Assembly: GCA_026075535.2 (NCBI GenBank)
Contig: AP026541.1
Span: forward strand, 8,246,001-8,310,000
DNA from: Tricholoma matsutake
Lineage: Eukaryota; Basidiomycota; Agaricomycetes; Agaricales; Tricholomataceae
DNA: 64,000 nucleotides
Direction: 5' to 3'
Positions within the stretch are counted from its first letter, which is position 1, and the number at the start of each line of letters is the position of its first letter. Of this stretch, positions 1-9,711 are shown in pieces. Below the pieces are notes generated by a model that saw only the letters and a program-made list of their open reading frames with translations, was not told where the DNA came from and did no database searches. Made by a program: the position numbers and the translations under genes.

Positions 1-860
1 CATGTGATAATGGAGTGGCATGTGATAATGTAGTGATGATGTAAGAGGCACTCTTACAGGTACCATGCCCCACTCCTAGTTGTTCCCCTTGGCTTGTTTC
101 TCCCTGCTGTTTTTTGCCCATCCCACTTCATTTGTCATTGTCATTCCTGTCCTCCCCATTGTCATCATCTTGTCCCTGTCCTGTTCCTGGTTGCCCTGTG
201 GTCCTTGTCCTCATCAATCTCATTGTCATTGCTGTTATAGTCCACAGCCCACCCTGTGAGCAGGGGCTCACAGCAGTAGTGGTGGTGGTGGTAGCCATCC
301 CCTCTCCCTCTCCATTGCTCTCCTGTTTCCACCCCATGAGCAGTTGCTTGTGGCAGTGGTTGGGGGTACTGTGGTGGTGGTGCTCCTCATCCTTGTCTTG
401 TCCTCTCCATCCTCCTCATTGTCGTGTTCACCTGAGGTCTCCATCCCACTGTTGCACCACTTGTCTAGCCCTGGTCATCCCCTCATTGTTGTTTAGTTTC
501 ATTTTGTAAGGGGAAGGCCTGGGTATGCAGGTAAGTGACAACCTCAACCTCTCCCTCCTCCCCATACAGGTGCATTGACAATGAGCCCCTTGTTACCAGC
601 TCTTCCTCCATCACTCCCCACCCATACATACATCCACCTACCCCTCTCCATATACTGCTTTGGTTCCAGTCTTCCAGAGGGTGTGCAAGCCCAGTAGATG
701 GTACCCTGTCTCACACTCCCTTCCATTCTCCATACTTCACCTCCTCCCCACCCCTGTAGAGCCTTGCCCAGTCATGTATTGAGCTAAGTAAACTATTATC
801 TAGCAGCTAGCCCCATGTATATGTAGTGGAACCCCTCAATGGGAAGAAGAGACCCCTGAT
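1..860. other. Low-complexity left edge, no gene recognised
   Basis: This stretch is rich in pyrimidine runs, CCTCC/GTCATC words and short GGT-type repeats. The open frames in it translate to Ser/Pro/Leu- or Thr-rich low-complexity peptides with no recognisable domain, and both strands are open in the same places, as expected for biased composition. I see no gene. It ends at the 8-base target duplication of the hAT element (853-860). Confidence 0.5.
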
Positions 861-876
861 TAGTGTTGTTGGCAGA
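861..876 (+). repeat. hAT left terminal inverted repeat
   Basis: Starts TAGTG as many hAT ends do. It matches the right end in 14 of 16 bases. The preceding 8 bases, CCCCTGAT, repeat after the right end with one change. Confidence 0.8.
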
Positions 877-1774
877 CGGCAGTGTTTCTGCTGAATCCTG
901 CCACTGCCAGGCACATGCCAGGCAGCGGCAGAAAGTCGATGGGCAGAATTTGGCAGAAACTCATATGGTGCCTGAAAAAATTAGAAAATGTCATGCAATC
1001 AAATAGTGTATTTCTCTAAACTTGTATCCTCTAATGGTGCAAGGGGCCAAGCACCCAGCAATTCTCACCGATAACTTCACAAACTTCCGGAAGCTACCCA
1101 ACCAGACAAACTGCTATGAAGTAGATTGCCGCTACTGTCCCAATGGCACTCCATTGATGATTAATTGTGACAACAAACCCATCAAGCACCTTGCAGACCC
1201 AAAACTCTGCCCCAATGCCCCTCCCAATGTTCAAAACCAGGCTTTGATGTTCTTGGCAGGAAAGAAGGCTGGAGGAGCATTGATCATCCAAACCACAACG
1301 TCAGAACCAATGAATGGGTCAACACCTGCCATAATGGGAATTGATGCAATGTCAACTGGTGACAGCAGTTCACAGGTCATTGCAGTGAAGAAGCGGAAGG
1401 CTACAGGGACGCTGGCAGGGATGGTAGATTATCCACTTATGGAGGTGCAAAAGAAGCGAGCAGATGTGAAATTACTCTGGTATCACTAAGTTTAATTTTT
1501 GCCATGGCACAATGTGGCTGATAATGAATTCAGTGTTGTTGTTCATGCAAATGTTGCATTTTCGATAGCCAAAAATTGGTTCTTTCAAGACTTCCTCAAT
1601 GACATCCATCCATTGTATACACCACCGAGTCATTATGTGCTGTCACATTCCATTTTAGATAGTGAAGCCGCATGGGTACAACTTGAGGAGATGGCTTACA
1701 TGAAGGATTGGAAGAGACTTACATTGTTGATTGATGGTTGGGAGGACATTTTGAAAAGAAGTTTGTATGGATCT

Positions 1775-2200
1775 TGTAAGGGGACTAAGGGGGTGCCCTG
1801 TGTGTTTTTCCTATTTTTTATGTTCGTCCCATATTTTTCCCCACCTCATTTCCTTCTATTCTTCATTTTCTATGATTTTTCCGGATTTTATTACTAATTT
1901 TCCCTTGCTATCATGTTTGTATATGTTGACACTTTTATATTTAGAGGCGGAGTACCCCTTCCGACACATACCCCTTGGTATGATGTCATTCGGCGGCCTT
2001 GATCCGCCTATCTCCGCCTTTTTCTATTTTTAGGTTATATTTGATTTTTGTCGTCTTCACATATACTGGGCATCAGCAAGGGGATCCTTAGAGTTTTCTC
2101 TTCGGATTTCCCTTTGCTAGGTGCGCCCCCAATGCCTGTATTATGTAGTATAATTTTAACTTCGGATTTCCCTTTGCTAGAGGCTTAGGTTGCCCTTATA
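1775..2200 (+). repeat. 5' LTR of chromovirus
   Basis: Starts TGTAAGGGG and ends CCCTTATA, with GATCT just before it. It contains two copies of TTCGGATTTCCCTTTGCTAG (2101-2120 and 2161-2180). The opposite LTR at 7396-7821 is the same length and shows no difference that I can see. Confidence 0.95.
2061..2099 (+). promoter_or_regulatory. Predicted LTR core promoter and transcript start
   Basis: A TATA-like ATATAC lies at 2061-2066. About 28 bases downstream, at 2090, begins AGAGTTTTCT, which is exactly complementary to the bases just after the LTR (2203-2212). If the transcript starts here, its 5' end could serve as self-primer, as in Tf1. The start position is inferred from this complementarity. 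Confidence 0.45.
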
Positions 2201-2202
2201 GT

Positions 2203-2212
2203 AGAAAACTCT
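2203..2212 (+). other. Candidate self-priming primer-binding site
   Basis: AGAAAACTCT starts two bases after the 5' LTR. Its reverse complement AGAGTTTTCT is at 2090-2099 inside the LTR. I see no obvious tRNA 3'-end complement (such as TGG-type starts) here. Self-priming from the mRNA 5' end is established for Tf1/sushi-type Ty3 elements. Confidence 0.5.
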
Positions 2213-2366
2213 CCCCTAAGGCCCGAAAATCGCGAACGCGCTGCCCAAAATAGGCAGGTACGGACTGGACGACGCTTCCCAAAGCTCCACAGAGTCCCTA
2301 CACACCGTTCCAGATACTCTCGCCTTTATTGCGCCGCCATTTTCGCCAAACGCGCTCCCTAGCGAC

Positions 2367-3485
2367 ATGGACGCATCAGAACGCTTCGACGCGCTTGAAA
2401 GCGACGTTTCCGGAATGCGCGCGCAAATCGACTCGCTTAAATCTACGATTGAAAACTTCGTTAGGACCCTCCAGGCTAACCCTACGACTAATAGTTCCCC
2501 CTTCACGACTCCAAGCGCACCCAACAACGATGTTTTGCCAAACGCGTCCACTAAGGAACGTGCCCAGATCAAACCGTCCCCCCCCGCCGAATTTAATGGT
2601 GCACGTGCGCAGGGACGTGCATTCCTTAATTCCTGTGAGTTATACATTAGTCTCCAGTCGCATCAATTCGTCGATGAGGCTGCAAAAATTTATTGGGCCT
2701 TCACATACATGAAATCTGAACGCGCCTATCTCTATGTGGACCGTATCCTACGTCAAACTAAAGAACTCGGTTCTCTACCTTTCTCCACTTGGGGTGACTT
2801 TCGAGCTGAGTTCGTACGCCACTTCTGCCCCCTCAATGAACGCCACCGAGCAGTGACACGACTTGAGTCATCCACTTACCACCAGGGACGTCGATCCGTG
2901 GACGACTATATCGATGAGTTCAAGGATTTGGTGGACATGGCAGGGTATGGGAGTGGGTTACCAGTGGTGGTGAAGTTCCGACGGGGGCTCAACCGAGAAA
3001 TTCAGGACCAGATTGCACAGATGTTGGAAGGGCGCCCAGCGGACGATGATATCCTTGCTTGGTATGAAGCTGCTTCACTCTGTGACGAGAACCGACTCAC
3101 AAATGCGGCGTTTAATGCTGCATTCCGTGCTCCAACTACCACTCATACACCCTACACCTTCAATCGAAGCCTCCCCCGCCCTAACCCCATTCCTGCTCGT
3201 CAAACTCCCACACCGGCCGTCAATATCCCAGTACCAATGGATGTTGATGCAGCCCGCAGCCGTGCACGTAAGTTGGATCTCTGCTACCGTTGTGGGGAAC
3301 CTGGACACAGGGCTGGAGCGTGTCCCCATCGTCAGGATATCCGCATGCTCACCCCCGAGGGACGAGATGAACTCCTGCAAGATCTGTTGGCACTTGTAGA
3401 TGTTGAGGAAGCGAAGGATCAAGTTGCAGAGGAGGTTAAGCTGGAAGTTGTAGAGGAGCAGGATTTTCCTATTCGCAGCGAGTGA
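2367..3485 (+). CDS. gag: Gag polyprotein of chromovirus
   Basis: This 372-residue nucleocapsid precursor forms the virus-like particle and binds the element RNA. The ATG at 2367 is the first in frame (MDASERFDAL). The N-terminal part has a coiled-coil-like stretch, followed by the conserved Ty3-type gag region (about residues 85-230). Near residue 305 there is one CCHC zinc knuckle, CYRCGEPGHRAGAC. The tail is acidic. The stop TGA at 3483-3485 lies inside the start of the pol frame, which is in the -1 frame relative to gag. The frame is intact. Host gag genes domesticated from such elements lose flanking LTRs, which is not the case here. Confidence 0.95.
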   Translation: MDASERFDALESDVSGMRAQIDSLKSTIENFVRTLQANPTTNSSPFTTPSAPNNDVLPNASTKERAQIKPSPPAEFNGARAQGRAFLNSCELYISLQSHQFVDEAAKIYWAFTYMKSERAYLYVDRILRQTKELGSLPFSTWGDFRAEFVRHFCPLNERHRAVTRLESSTYHQGRRSVDDYIDEFKDLVDMAGYGSGLPVVVKFRRGLNREIQDQIAQMLEGRPADDDILAWYEAASLCDENRLTNAAFNAAFRAPTTTHTPYTFNRSLPRPNPIPARQTPTPAVNIPVPMDVDAARSRARKLDLCYRCGEPGHRAGACPHRQDIRMLTPEGRDELLQDLLALVDVEEAKDQVAEEVKLEVVEEQDFPIRSE

Positions 3486-6400
3486 ATCGTACGCCCTCAC
3501 TGCCTGTCCATAACCGCTTTGAAGTCTTGTCAGTTGAATCCCTGGAGAATGAATCCATTTCTGTGACTGTTCCCCTCTCTGACCCTTCGAAGTTGGCTAA
3601 AGACGTACCTGCTCTCCCCATCTCTCCTTCTACTCCACGTCCCAAAATTAAATCATGGGAGCGTAAACTACCACGCAAGTATATTGTGGCATCCACTCCC
3701 TCTGCACATTCCTTAAACCTAGCCATCGAACTGCAGACGACCGACACTGGACAGATACTCGGTGTTTCTGCGCTCCTGGACTCTGGTGCGACTGGTCTCT
3801 TCATCGATTCCCATCTGGTACAACAACATCGTCTAAATACTCGCTCACTCTCACGTCCGATACCTGTATATAACGTGGATGGATCCCCAAATGAAGCTGG
3901 TGCCATCCGAGAGGTTGCAGACCTGGTTCTCCGTTACAAAGATCATAGTGAGCGTGCCCTTTTTGCTGTCACTCAATTAGGAAAGCAAAAGGCGATTTTG
4001 GGATATCCATGGCTTCGAGACCATAACCCAGAGGTCGACTGGCGCACCGGGGAGGTTACCATGAGCCGATGTCCATCCCGCTGTCGGACGTGTTTCACAG
4101 AAGCCAGGCAAGAACGTCGTGGACAGAAGGCGGCAATACGACGAACTCAGAAGTGTCGTGCTGGACCCCTGCCTATACCTGAAGTGGAATTGGAAGGGGT
4201 TCCTGATCTAATACCGGACTCGGATGATGATGATGAGGACCCAGAGGAAGTGGAGGAGGGTGATCGGATCTTCTACACTGCGATTCGCTCGTCGCATGAG
4301 GTGTGTGCCACATCGAACATATCCCAACGCCTCGCCGAGGCCTTCCACAAAAACAACGCTGCTAAATCCTCTACTAACTCCTTACTCCCTCATCTCCATG
4401 AGTTTGAAGACGTGTTCTCCAAGGAGTCATTCGACTCTCTTCCTGCGCGTAAGCCATGGGATCACGCGATCGAACTCACCCCCGGCGCAACCCCTTCATC
4501 CTGCAAGGTCTATCCTCTCTCTCCGGAGGAACAACGGCAGCTTGACCAGTTCATCGACGAGCACCTGGCCTCTGGACGTATTCGACCATCGAAGTCACCC
4601 ATGGCCTCTCCCTTTTTCTTTGTCAAGAAGAAGGATGGCTCACTTCGACCAGTTCAAGACTACAGAAGACTCAACAACATCACGGTCAAAAATCGCTACC
4701 CACTACCCCTCATCTCCGAACTCGTAAACCAGCTCCGTGGAGCCCGATACTTCACCAAGCTCGATGTCCGTTGGGGCTATAATAATGTGAGGATAAAGGA
4801 GGGAGATGAGTGGAAGGCAGCCTTTCGTACCAACCGTGGTCTTTTTGAACCGCTTGTCATGTTCTTTGGCCTTACTAATAGCCCTGCCACCTTTCAGACC
4901 ATGATGAACGACATCTTCCATGACCTCATCCTCGAAGGCGTTGTCTGCATCTATCTCGACGACATCCTCATCTTCACTCGCACGGTTGAAGAGCACCGTC
5001 GCATCACGCGCCTCGTCCTAGAGCGACTTCGACGGTACAAACTCTACCTTCGTCAGGACAAATGCGAGTTCGAAAGGACCAAGATCGAGTACCTCGGCCT
5101 GATTATCTCGGAGGGTCAAGTGGAGATGGATCCTATCAAGGTAAATGGGGTCACAGCTTGGCCTACGCCCACGAACAAGAAGGAGGTGCAGTCTTTCCTG
5201 GGCTTCATCAATTTTTATCGGCGTTTTATCAAGGATTTCTCACATCATGCACGACCGCTGTTCGACTTGACAGGAAAGGAGGCATGGAGGTGGGATAATG
5301 CACAACAGGAGGCGTTCGAAAAGCTTAAGGAGATGGTCACTTCCGCTCCGATCCTTACCTTTGCTGACGATTCGCGTCCTTTTCGTGTAGAAGCCGACAG
5401 TTCTGACTTTGCGACGGGCGCTGTGTTGTCTCAGCAGTCTCCGGAGGACCAGAAGTGGCATCCTGTTGCGTTCTACTCCAAAAGCCTTAGTGCTGTAGAG
5501 AGAAACTACGAGATCCATGACAAGGAGATGTTGGCGATAATGCGTGCGCTTGAGGAGTGGCGACACTTCCTCGAGGGTGCCCAACACAAGGTGGAAATTT
5601 GGACGGATCACAAGAACCTCGAGTACTTCATGACGGCCAAGAAATTGAACCGTCGTCAAGCTCGTTGGTCCCTGTATCTATCTAGATTCGACTTCTCCTT
5701 GCACCACCGTCCGGGTCGCAGCATGGGGAAGACCGATGCCCTATCCCGACGTGTAGACCATGGGGATGGCAGCGGTGACAACCAAAACATTGTGCTGTTG
5801 CAGCCAGACCTGTTCACCATTCGGGCACTGGAAGGCATCGTACCCCAGGGCGAGGAGCGGGACATTCTACGTGACATTCGTCGCGCAAACCGTAGCGGTT
5901 TACATGAGGATGTTGTCGCCCGAGCTGTTAAAGAACTGAGGAAGGGATCGACCCTTTCCTTACGTGCGGCAGAGTGGGCTGAAAAGGAGGACTTGTTGTA
6001 TTTCAGGGATCGCATCTATGTTCCCAATGACCCAGACCTTCGCCGGCGCATCATATCCCAACACCATGACTCACAGATTGCTGGCCACCCCGGACGCTGG
6101 AAGACCTTGGAGCTCACCTCACGGAACTATTGGTGGCCACAAATGTCACGGCTCATTGGTCAGTATTGTCGCACTTGTGACCTTTGCTTACGCACCAAGG
6201 TCCCTCGTCGCAAGCCTATTGGTGAGCTACACCCTCTTCCTGTTCCAGAGAGTCGTTGGGATGTCGTCAGCGTCGACTTTGTGGTGGAATTGCCAGAGTC
6301 AAACGGGTTTGATGCGGTGATGTGCACAGTTGACTCAGTGGGAAAACGCGCTCACTTCATTCCCACTCACACCACTGTCAGTGCCCTAGGTGCCGCTCGA

Positions 6401-7384
6401 CTCTACCTCCACCACGTGTGGAAGTTACATGGACTTCCTGGTGCCTTCCTCTCGGATCGTGGCCCTCAGTTCATGGCAGAGTTCACTCGTGAGCTGTACC
6501 GACTCCTGGGGATCAAACTCCTCGCTTCAACTGCTTATCACCCACAAACTGATGGCCAGACGGAGCGAGTCAACCAGGAACTGGAGCAGTACATCCGCCT
6601 CTTTGTCAATGAACGCCAGGACGATTGGGATGATCTCCTTCCTTTGGCCGAGTTCGGATACAACAACCATGTCCATGCTTCCACTCAACAGACCCCTTTC
6701 CTCTTAGACACTGGACGACATCCACGCATGGGATTTGAACCTCGCCAAACTCCCTCACACATCGAGACAGTGAATGAGTTCACAGAACGCATGAGGGATA
6801 GCTTGGAGGAGGCAAGGGCAGCCTTAGCAAAGGCGAAGGACGACATGGCGCGATTTTACAACCAGCGCCACTCCCCAACCCCTCAGTACAAGGTTGGTGA
6901 TCGAGTTTATCTTGACTCCAGTGACATCTCCACTACACGTCCATCCAAGAAACTCGCTCATCGCTTCTTGGGACCTTTCCCCATTGTCAAGTGCGTTGGA
7001 ACACATGCCTATCGTCTACGCCTCCCAGCCTCCATGTCCAGACTCCATCCCGTCTTCCATGTCGTCAAATTGCTTCCAGCTCCCCCAGATCCGTTCCCGG
7101 GACGCCATTCACACCCACCACCACCACCTACAGTGATCGAGGGAGAACCCCAATATGAAGTCGAGTCAATCTTGGACAGCCGTTTGCGTCGAGGAAAACT
7201 CCAGTATTTGGTACATTGGAAGGGTTATGGGTATGAGGAGAACTCATGGGTCGAAGAGTCTGACGTAAATGCCCCTCGGTTAATCAAGGAATTCCACCGA
7301 CGGCACACTGCTGCACCGCGTCGCATTCAAGTCACGGACTTTGGTCGTATACGATTTCGAATGCATCGGGGCGATGCATCTTAG
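3440..7384 (+). CDS. pol: Pol polyprotein: protease, RT, RNase H, integrase, chromodomain
   Basis: The pol frame is open from 3440 to the stop at 7382-7384 and is -1 to gag, overlapping it by 46 bases. It has no ATG near its beginning, so it is probably made as a Gag-Pol fusion by a -1 slip (a TTTT run at 3464-3467 in the overlap) or by reinitiation. Numbering from 3482: aspartic protease DSGATG near residue 100; reverse transcriptase with YLDDILIF near 490; RNase H roughly 620-760 (TDHKNLEYF); integrase zinc region with HH...CRTCDLC near 860-905; integrase core with VDFVVELP, LSDRGPQF and a downstream Glu in GQTERVNQE; chromodomain about 1220-1270 with YLVHWKGYGYEENSWV. No stop or frameshift is seen inside. 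It encodes the enzymes for copying the RNA and integrating the DNA. Confidence 0.93.
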   Translation, partial: AGSCRGAGFSYSQRVNRTPSLPVHNRFEVLSVESLENESISVTVPLSDPSKLAKDVPALPISPSTPRPKIKSWERKLPRKYIVASTPSAHSLNLAIELQTTDTGQILGVSALLDSGATGLFIDSHLVQQHRLNTRSLSRPIPVYNVDGSPNEAGAIREVADLVLRYKDHSERALFAVTQLGKQKAILGYPWLRDHNPEVDWRTGEVTMSRCPSRCRTCFTEARQERRGQKAAIRRTQKCRAGPLPIPEVELEGVPDLIPDSDDDDEDPEEVEEGDRIFYTAIRSSHEVCATSNISQRLAEAFHKNNAAKSSTNSLLPHLHEFEDVFSKESFDSLPARKPWDHAIELTPGATPSSCKVYPLSPEEQRQLDQFIDEHLASGRIRPSKSPMASPFFFVKKKDGSLRPVQDYRRLNNITVKNRYPLPLISELVNQLRGARYFTKLDVRWGYNNVRIKEGDEWKAAFRTNRGLFEPLVMFFGLTNSPATFQTMMNDIFHDLILEGVVCIYLDDILIFTRTVEEHRRITRLVLERLRRYKLYLRQDKCEFERTKIEYLGLIISEGQVEMDPIKVNGVTAWPTPTNKKEVQSFLGFINFYRRFIKDFSHHARPLFDLTGKEAWRWDNAQQEAFEKLKEMVTSAPILTFADDSRPFRVEADSSDFATGAVLSQQSPEDQKWHPVAFYSKSLSAVERNYEIHDKEMLAIMRALEEWRHFLEGAQHKVEIWTDHKNLEYFMTAKKLNRRQARWSLYLSRFDFSLHHRPGRSMGKTDALSRRVDHGDGSGDNQNIVLLQPDLFTIRALEGIVPQGEERDILRDIRRANRSGLHEDVVARAVKELRKGSTLSLRAAEWAEKEDLLYFRDRIYVPNDPDLRRRIISQHHDSQIAGHPGRWKTLELTSRNYWWPQMSRLIGQYCRTCDLCLRTKVPRRKPIGELHPLPVPESRWDVVSVDFVVELPESNGFDAVMCTVDSVGKRAHFIPTHTTVSALGAARLYLHHVWKLHGLPGAFLSDRGPQFMAEFTRELYRLLGIKLLASTAYHPQTDGQTERVNQELEQYIRLFVNERQDDWDDLLPLAEFGYNNHVHASTQQTPFLLDTGRHPRMGFEPRQTPSHIETVNEFTERMRDSLEEARAALAKAKDDMARFYNQRHSPTPQYKVGDRVYLDSSDISTTRPSKKLAHRFLGPFPIVKCVGTHAYRLRLPASMSRLHPVFHVVKLLPAPPDPFPGRHSHPPPPPTVIEGEPQYEVESILDSRLRRGKLQYLVHWKGYGYEENSWVEESDVNAPRLIKEFHRRHTAAPRRIQVTDFGRIRFRMHRGDAS

Positions 7385-7395
7385 AGAGGGGGTGA
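7383..7395 (+). other. Polypurine tract of chromovirus
   Basis: AGAGAGGGGGTGA sits directly before the 3' LTR and overlaps the end of pol. This is the expected position for the plus-strand DNA primer. Confidence 0.75.
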
Positions 7396-7821
7396 TGTAA
7401 GGGGACTAAGGGGGTGCCCTGTGTGTTTTTCCTATTTTTTATGTTCGTCCCATATTTTTCCCCACCTCATTTCCTTCTATTCTTCATTTTCTATGATTTT
7501 TCCGGATTTTATTACTAATTTTCCCTTGCTATCATGTTTGTATATGTTGACACTTTTATATTTAGAGGCGGAGTACCCCTTCCGACACATACCCCTTGGT
7601 ATGATGTCATTCGGCGGCCTTGATCCGCCTATCTCCGCCTTTTTCTATTTTTAGGTTATATTTGATTTTTGTCGTCTTCACATATACTGGGCATCAGCAA
7701 GGGGATCCTTAGAGTTTTCTCTTCGGATTTCCCTTTGCTAGGTGCGCCCCCAATGCCTGTATTATGTAGTATAATTTTAACTTCGGATTTCCCTTTGCTA
7801 GAGGCTTAGGTTGCCCTTATA
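7396..7821 (+). repeat. 3' LTR of chromovirus
   Basis: 426 bases, apparently identical to 1775-2200, followed by the GATCT duplication at 7822-7826. It would provide polyadenylation signals for the element transcript. Confidence 0.95.
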
Positions 7822-9687
7822 GATCTGTTGCAGCACAGACTGGCCAGTACCCATCAGTCCTAAGTTTGACCGACATGACAGGAGAACATGCCTCAGCTGC
7901 TGGTATTTTCAATGCTGTGAAAGATGCTTTAGCAACTATGGGGCTAGGAGACGGCTGAAATTTCATTGCTGTGACAACAGACAATCCAACAGTTTTGCAA
8001 TCATTCCAAAGGAAATTCAAGGCAGAATATTTTTGGGTTCTGGTAGCTCGATAAATTGTCATTTAATGTTCAAGCTAACTGGTTTGTTGGCCAGACATTT
8101 GCATGCTTTCTCCATCAGCTCAACACATTAATTGGGGAGATCTGCACTTATCCGATGATGAAGAAGGTTGTCACAAAGCTTCCCATATTGTGATGTTCTT
8201 CAACAGCTCTCATTTCTGGGGTGGTCAGTTAAAGACAGAGGCAAAGTCACTCAATATTACCCAGACATTGAAGAAGAATTTCGAGACATGGTTCTATGCA
8301 CTTTTATTGCAAGGCCAGAGTGTAATTGGAAACCAGTATGGTGTATACTGCATATTTGTAGACGAAAAATTGATGGTTCTCATAGAGTACCATTGTCACA
8401 CATTTGCATTTGGCCGGATGCACAGAAGAAGAGGAATGGTTTGTCACCTGTGGCACCAGATGTCATCGGAATAGTTTTACGAGACGAGGACTTCTGGCCT
8501 CACCTTAAGCAATTGGTTAAAGTCATTAAGCCGATTGTTGATGCGATCAGAAATGTCAAGGCTCGTGATGCTGGACTCATGGATTGCATGCTAGAGCTCA
8601 TTTGGTGTGCTCAAGCCATGATTCGCATTCCTGCAGATCCAGAAGATGACATTGGATTTACAATGCATGCCTGGGCAGTGTTCAATCAATGATTCCATGC
8701 AATGGACACCAGTACCCATTCACTTGCTCTCTTCTTTCATCTGTTGTGTCGAAAACTAGCAATTTCCCAGGCAGCAAATGGACAGACCATTGAGTTCATG
8801 ATCACAACAGCACTTGGCATTGCAAAGCAGTGGAAATGGAGCAAAGTGCAGGCAAACCGACTGCAAGATGACTTAAAACAGTATTATCAGTGCAAGGGTG
8901 TGTTCATTGGAGGCCATAAAGATGCATTGACTTGGTGGGAAAACCTTCTAACAACTGCCAATAAAAATCCACTCAAGGCTCTCGCCATCATGATACATTC
9001 TATTGTTCCTCATGCAGCAGAGGTGGAACACTTGTTTTTGGCTCTTGGTGGTACACAATCAACAAAAAGGTGCAATCTATCTGTATCAACCTTCGAAACA
9101 CTGGGAAAACTTCATGCCAATTATTCCCACCACCTTTACAACCAAGATTGTGCAGAGGGTAAGCCCATTCATCGCCATCACGCTCATATGCACACCAGGA
9201 CCGAATCAGGGATCAATGTCAATCTCGTGAATGACCTCAACAAAAGTTTCACATGGACCCCACCTTTCTCGCTGCAATCGGACAACGATGACAGCGATCT
9301 ACTGGCCAATCCAGAGGATGTGACCCTTGATGACATTGATGATGCATTTGATAAGCTTGAGGATGAATTACAGAAGGAAAAGGTGGCATTGATGGACCAG
9401 GATGTCGATGGTGGAGAGATTCTCGAGGGTCAGATTTATGACTTTGCAGAATTGGCGAAGATCAATGCTGGGGAGGTGCCAAAACCTGCTAACAAGGACA
9501 TTGAGGTCATTGGTTCAGACAATGAAGATGATTGGGATGTCAAGACAATGGTGTCTGGTGTACATATCTAGTAATAACATGTGCCGTGTTGACATCCATT
9601 TCTATGCCCAAAACTACCTGCCAGAACCTGCCAAAACTGGCAGATGCCATTCTGCTGGCATGCTGGCAGAAATGTTTGAAAAATGTT

Positions 9688-9703
9688 TCTGCCACCCACA
9701 CTA
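9688..9703 (-). repeat. hAT right terminal inverted repeat
   Basis: Reverse complement TAGTGTGGGTGGCAGA matches the left end. It is followed by CCCCTGCT, the right copy of the target duplication. CTGCCA/TGGCAG words are dense just inside (9610-9665). Confidence 0.8.
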
Positions 9704-9711
9704 CCCCTGCT

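Larger units (their letters stand above)
1775..7821 (+). mobile_element. Full-length Ty3/gypsy chromovirus, young insertion
   Basis: Two 426-base LTRs (1775-2200 and 7396-7821) appear identical when read side by side. GATCT flanks both sides (1770-1774 and 7822-7826). Internal parts are in order: primer site, gag with a CCHC knuckle, pol with protease, reverse transcriptase, RNase H and integrase, a C-terminal chromodomain, and a polypurine tract. Both reading frames are open. The absence of visible LTR differences means a recent insertion, and the element may still be active. The C-terminal chromodomain places it among the chromoviruses, whose chromodomain can direct integration to marked chromatin. 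Confidence 0.95.
1034..9571 (+). pseudogene. hAT transposase (BED-like N-terminus, DUF659, hATC), broken
   Basis: The N-terminal part (1034-1489) has a Cys pair, CRYCPNG, as in BED-type DNA-binding fingers. 1530-1774 reads into the DUF659 region and includes LTLLIDGWED. The chromovirus interrupts it in the codons for Gly-Ser. At 7827 the same frame resumes (VAAQTGQYPSVLSLTD), so the frame was open across this point before insertion. Further on it is broken by a TGA near 7957 and by frame changes: DNPTVLQSF near 7982, SSHFWGGQLK near 8205, then another frame from 8168 to 8692 and a stop. The C-terminal dimerisation region lies at 8702-9571 (SIVPHAAEVEHLF). The breaks outside the insertion show it was already inactive or has decayed since. 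The retrotransposon at 1775-7821 is not part of this gene. Confidence 0.85.
861..9703 (+). mobile_element. hAT DNA transposon, decayed, carrying a nested chromovirus
   Basis: Terminal inverted repeats are visible: TAGTGTTGTTGGCAGA at the left end and, on the other strand, TAGTGTGGGTGGCAGA at the right end (14 of 16 identical). They are flanked by CCCCTGAT (853-860) and CCCCTGCT (9704-9711), an 8-base duplication with one mismatch, the size hAT transposases make. Inside both ends are many TGGCAG/CTGCCA words, which look like subterminal transposase sites. The body codes for a broken hAT transposase. Without the nested 6 kb retrotransposon the element would be about 2.8 kb. Confidence 0.85.

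Noticed and set aside
114..759. Open frames on both strands at the left edge
   Set aside because: They are low-complexity translations of pyrimidine-rich DNA, open on both strands, without domains.
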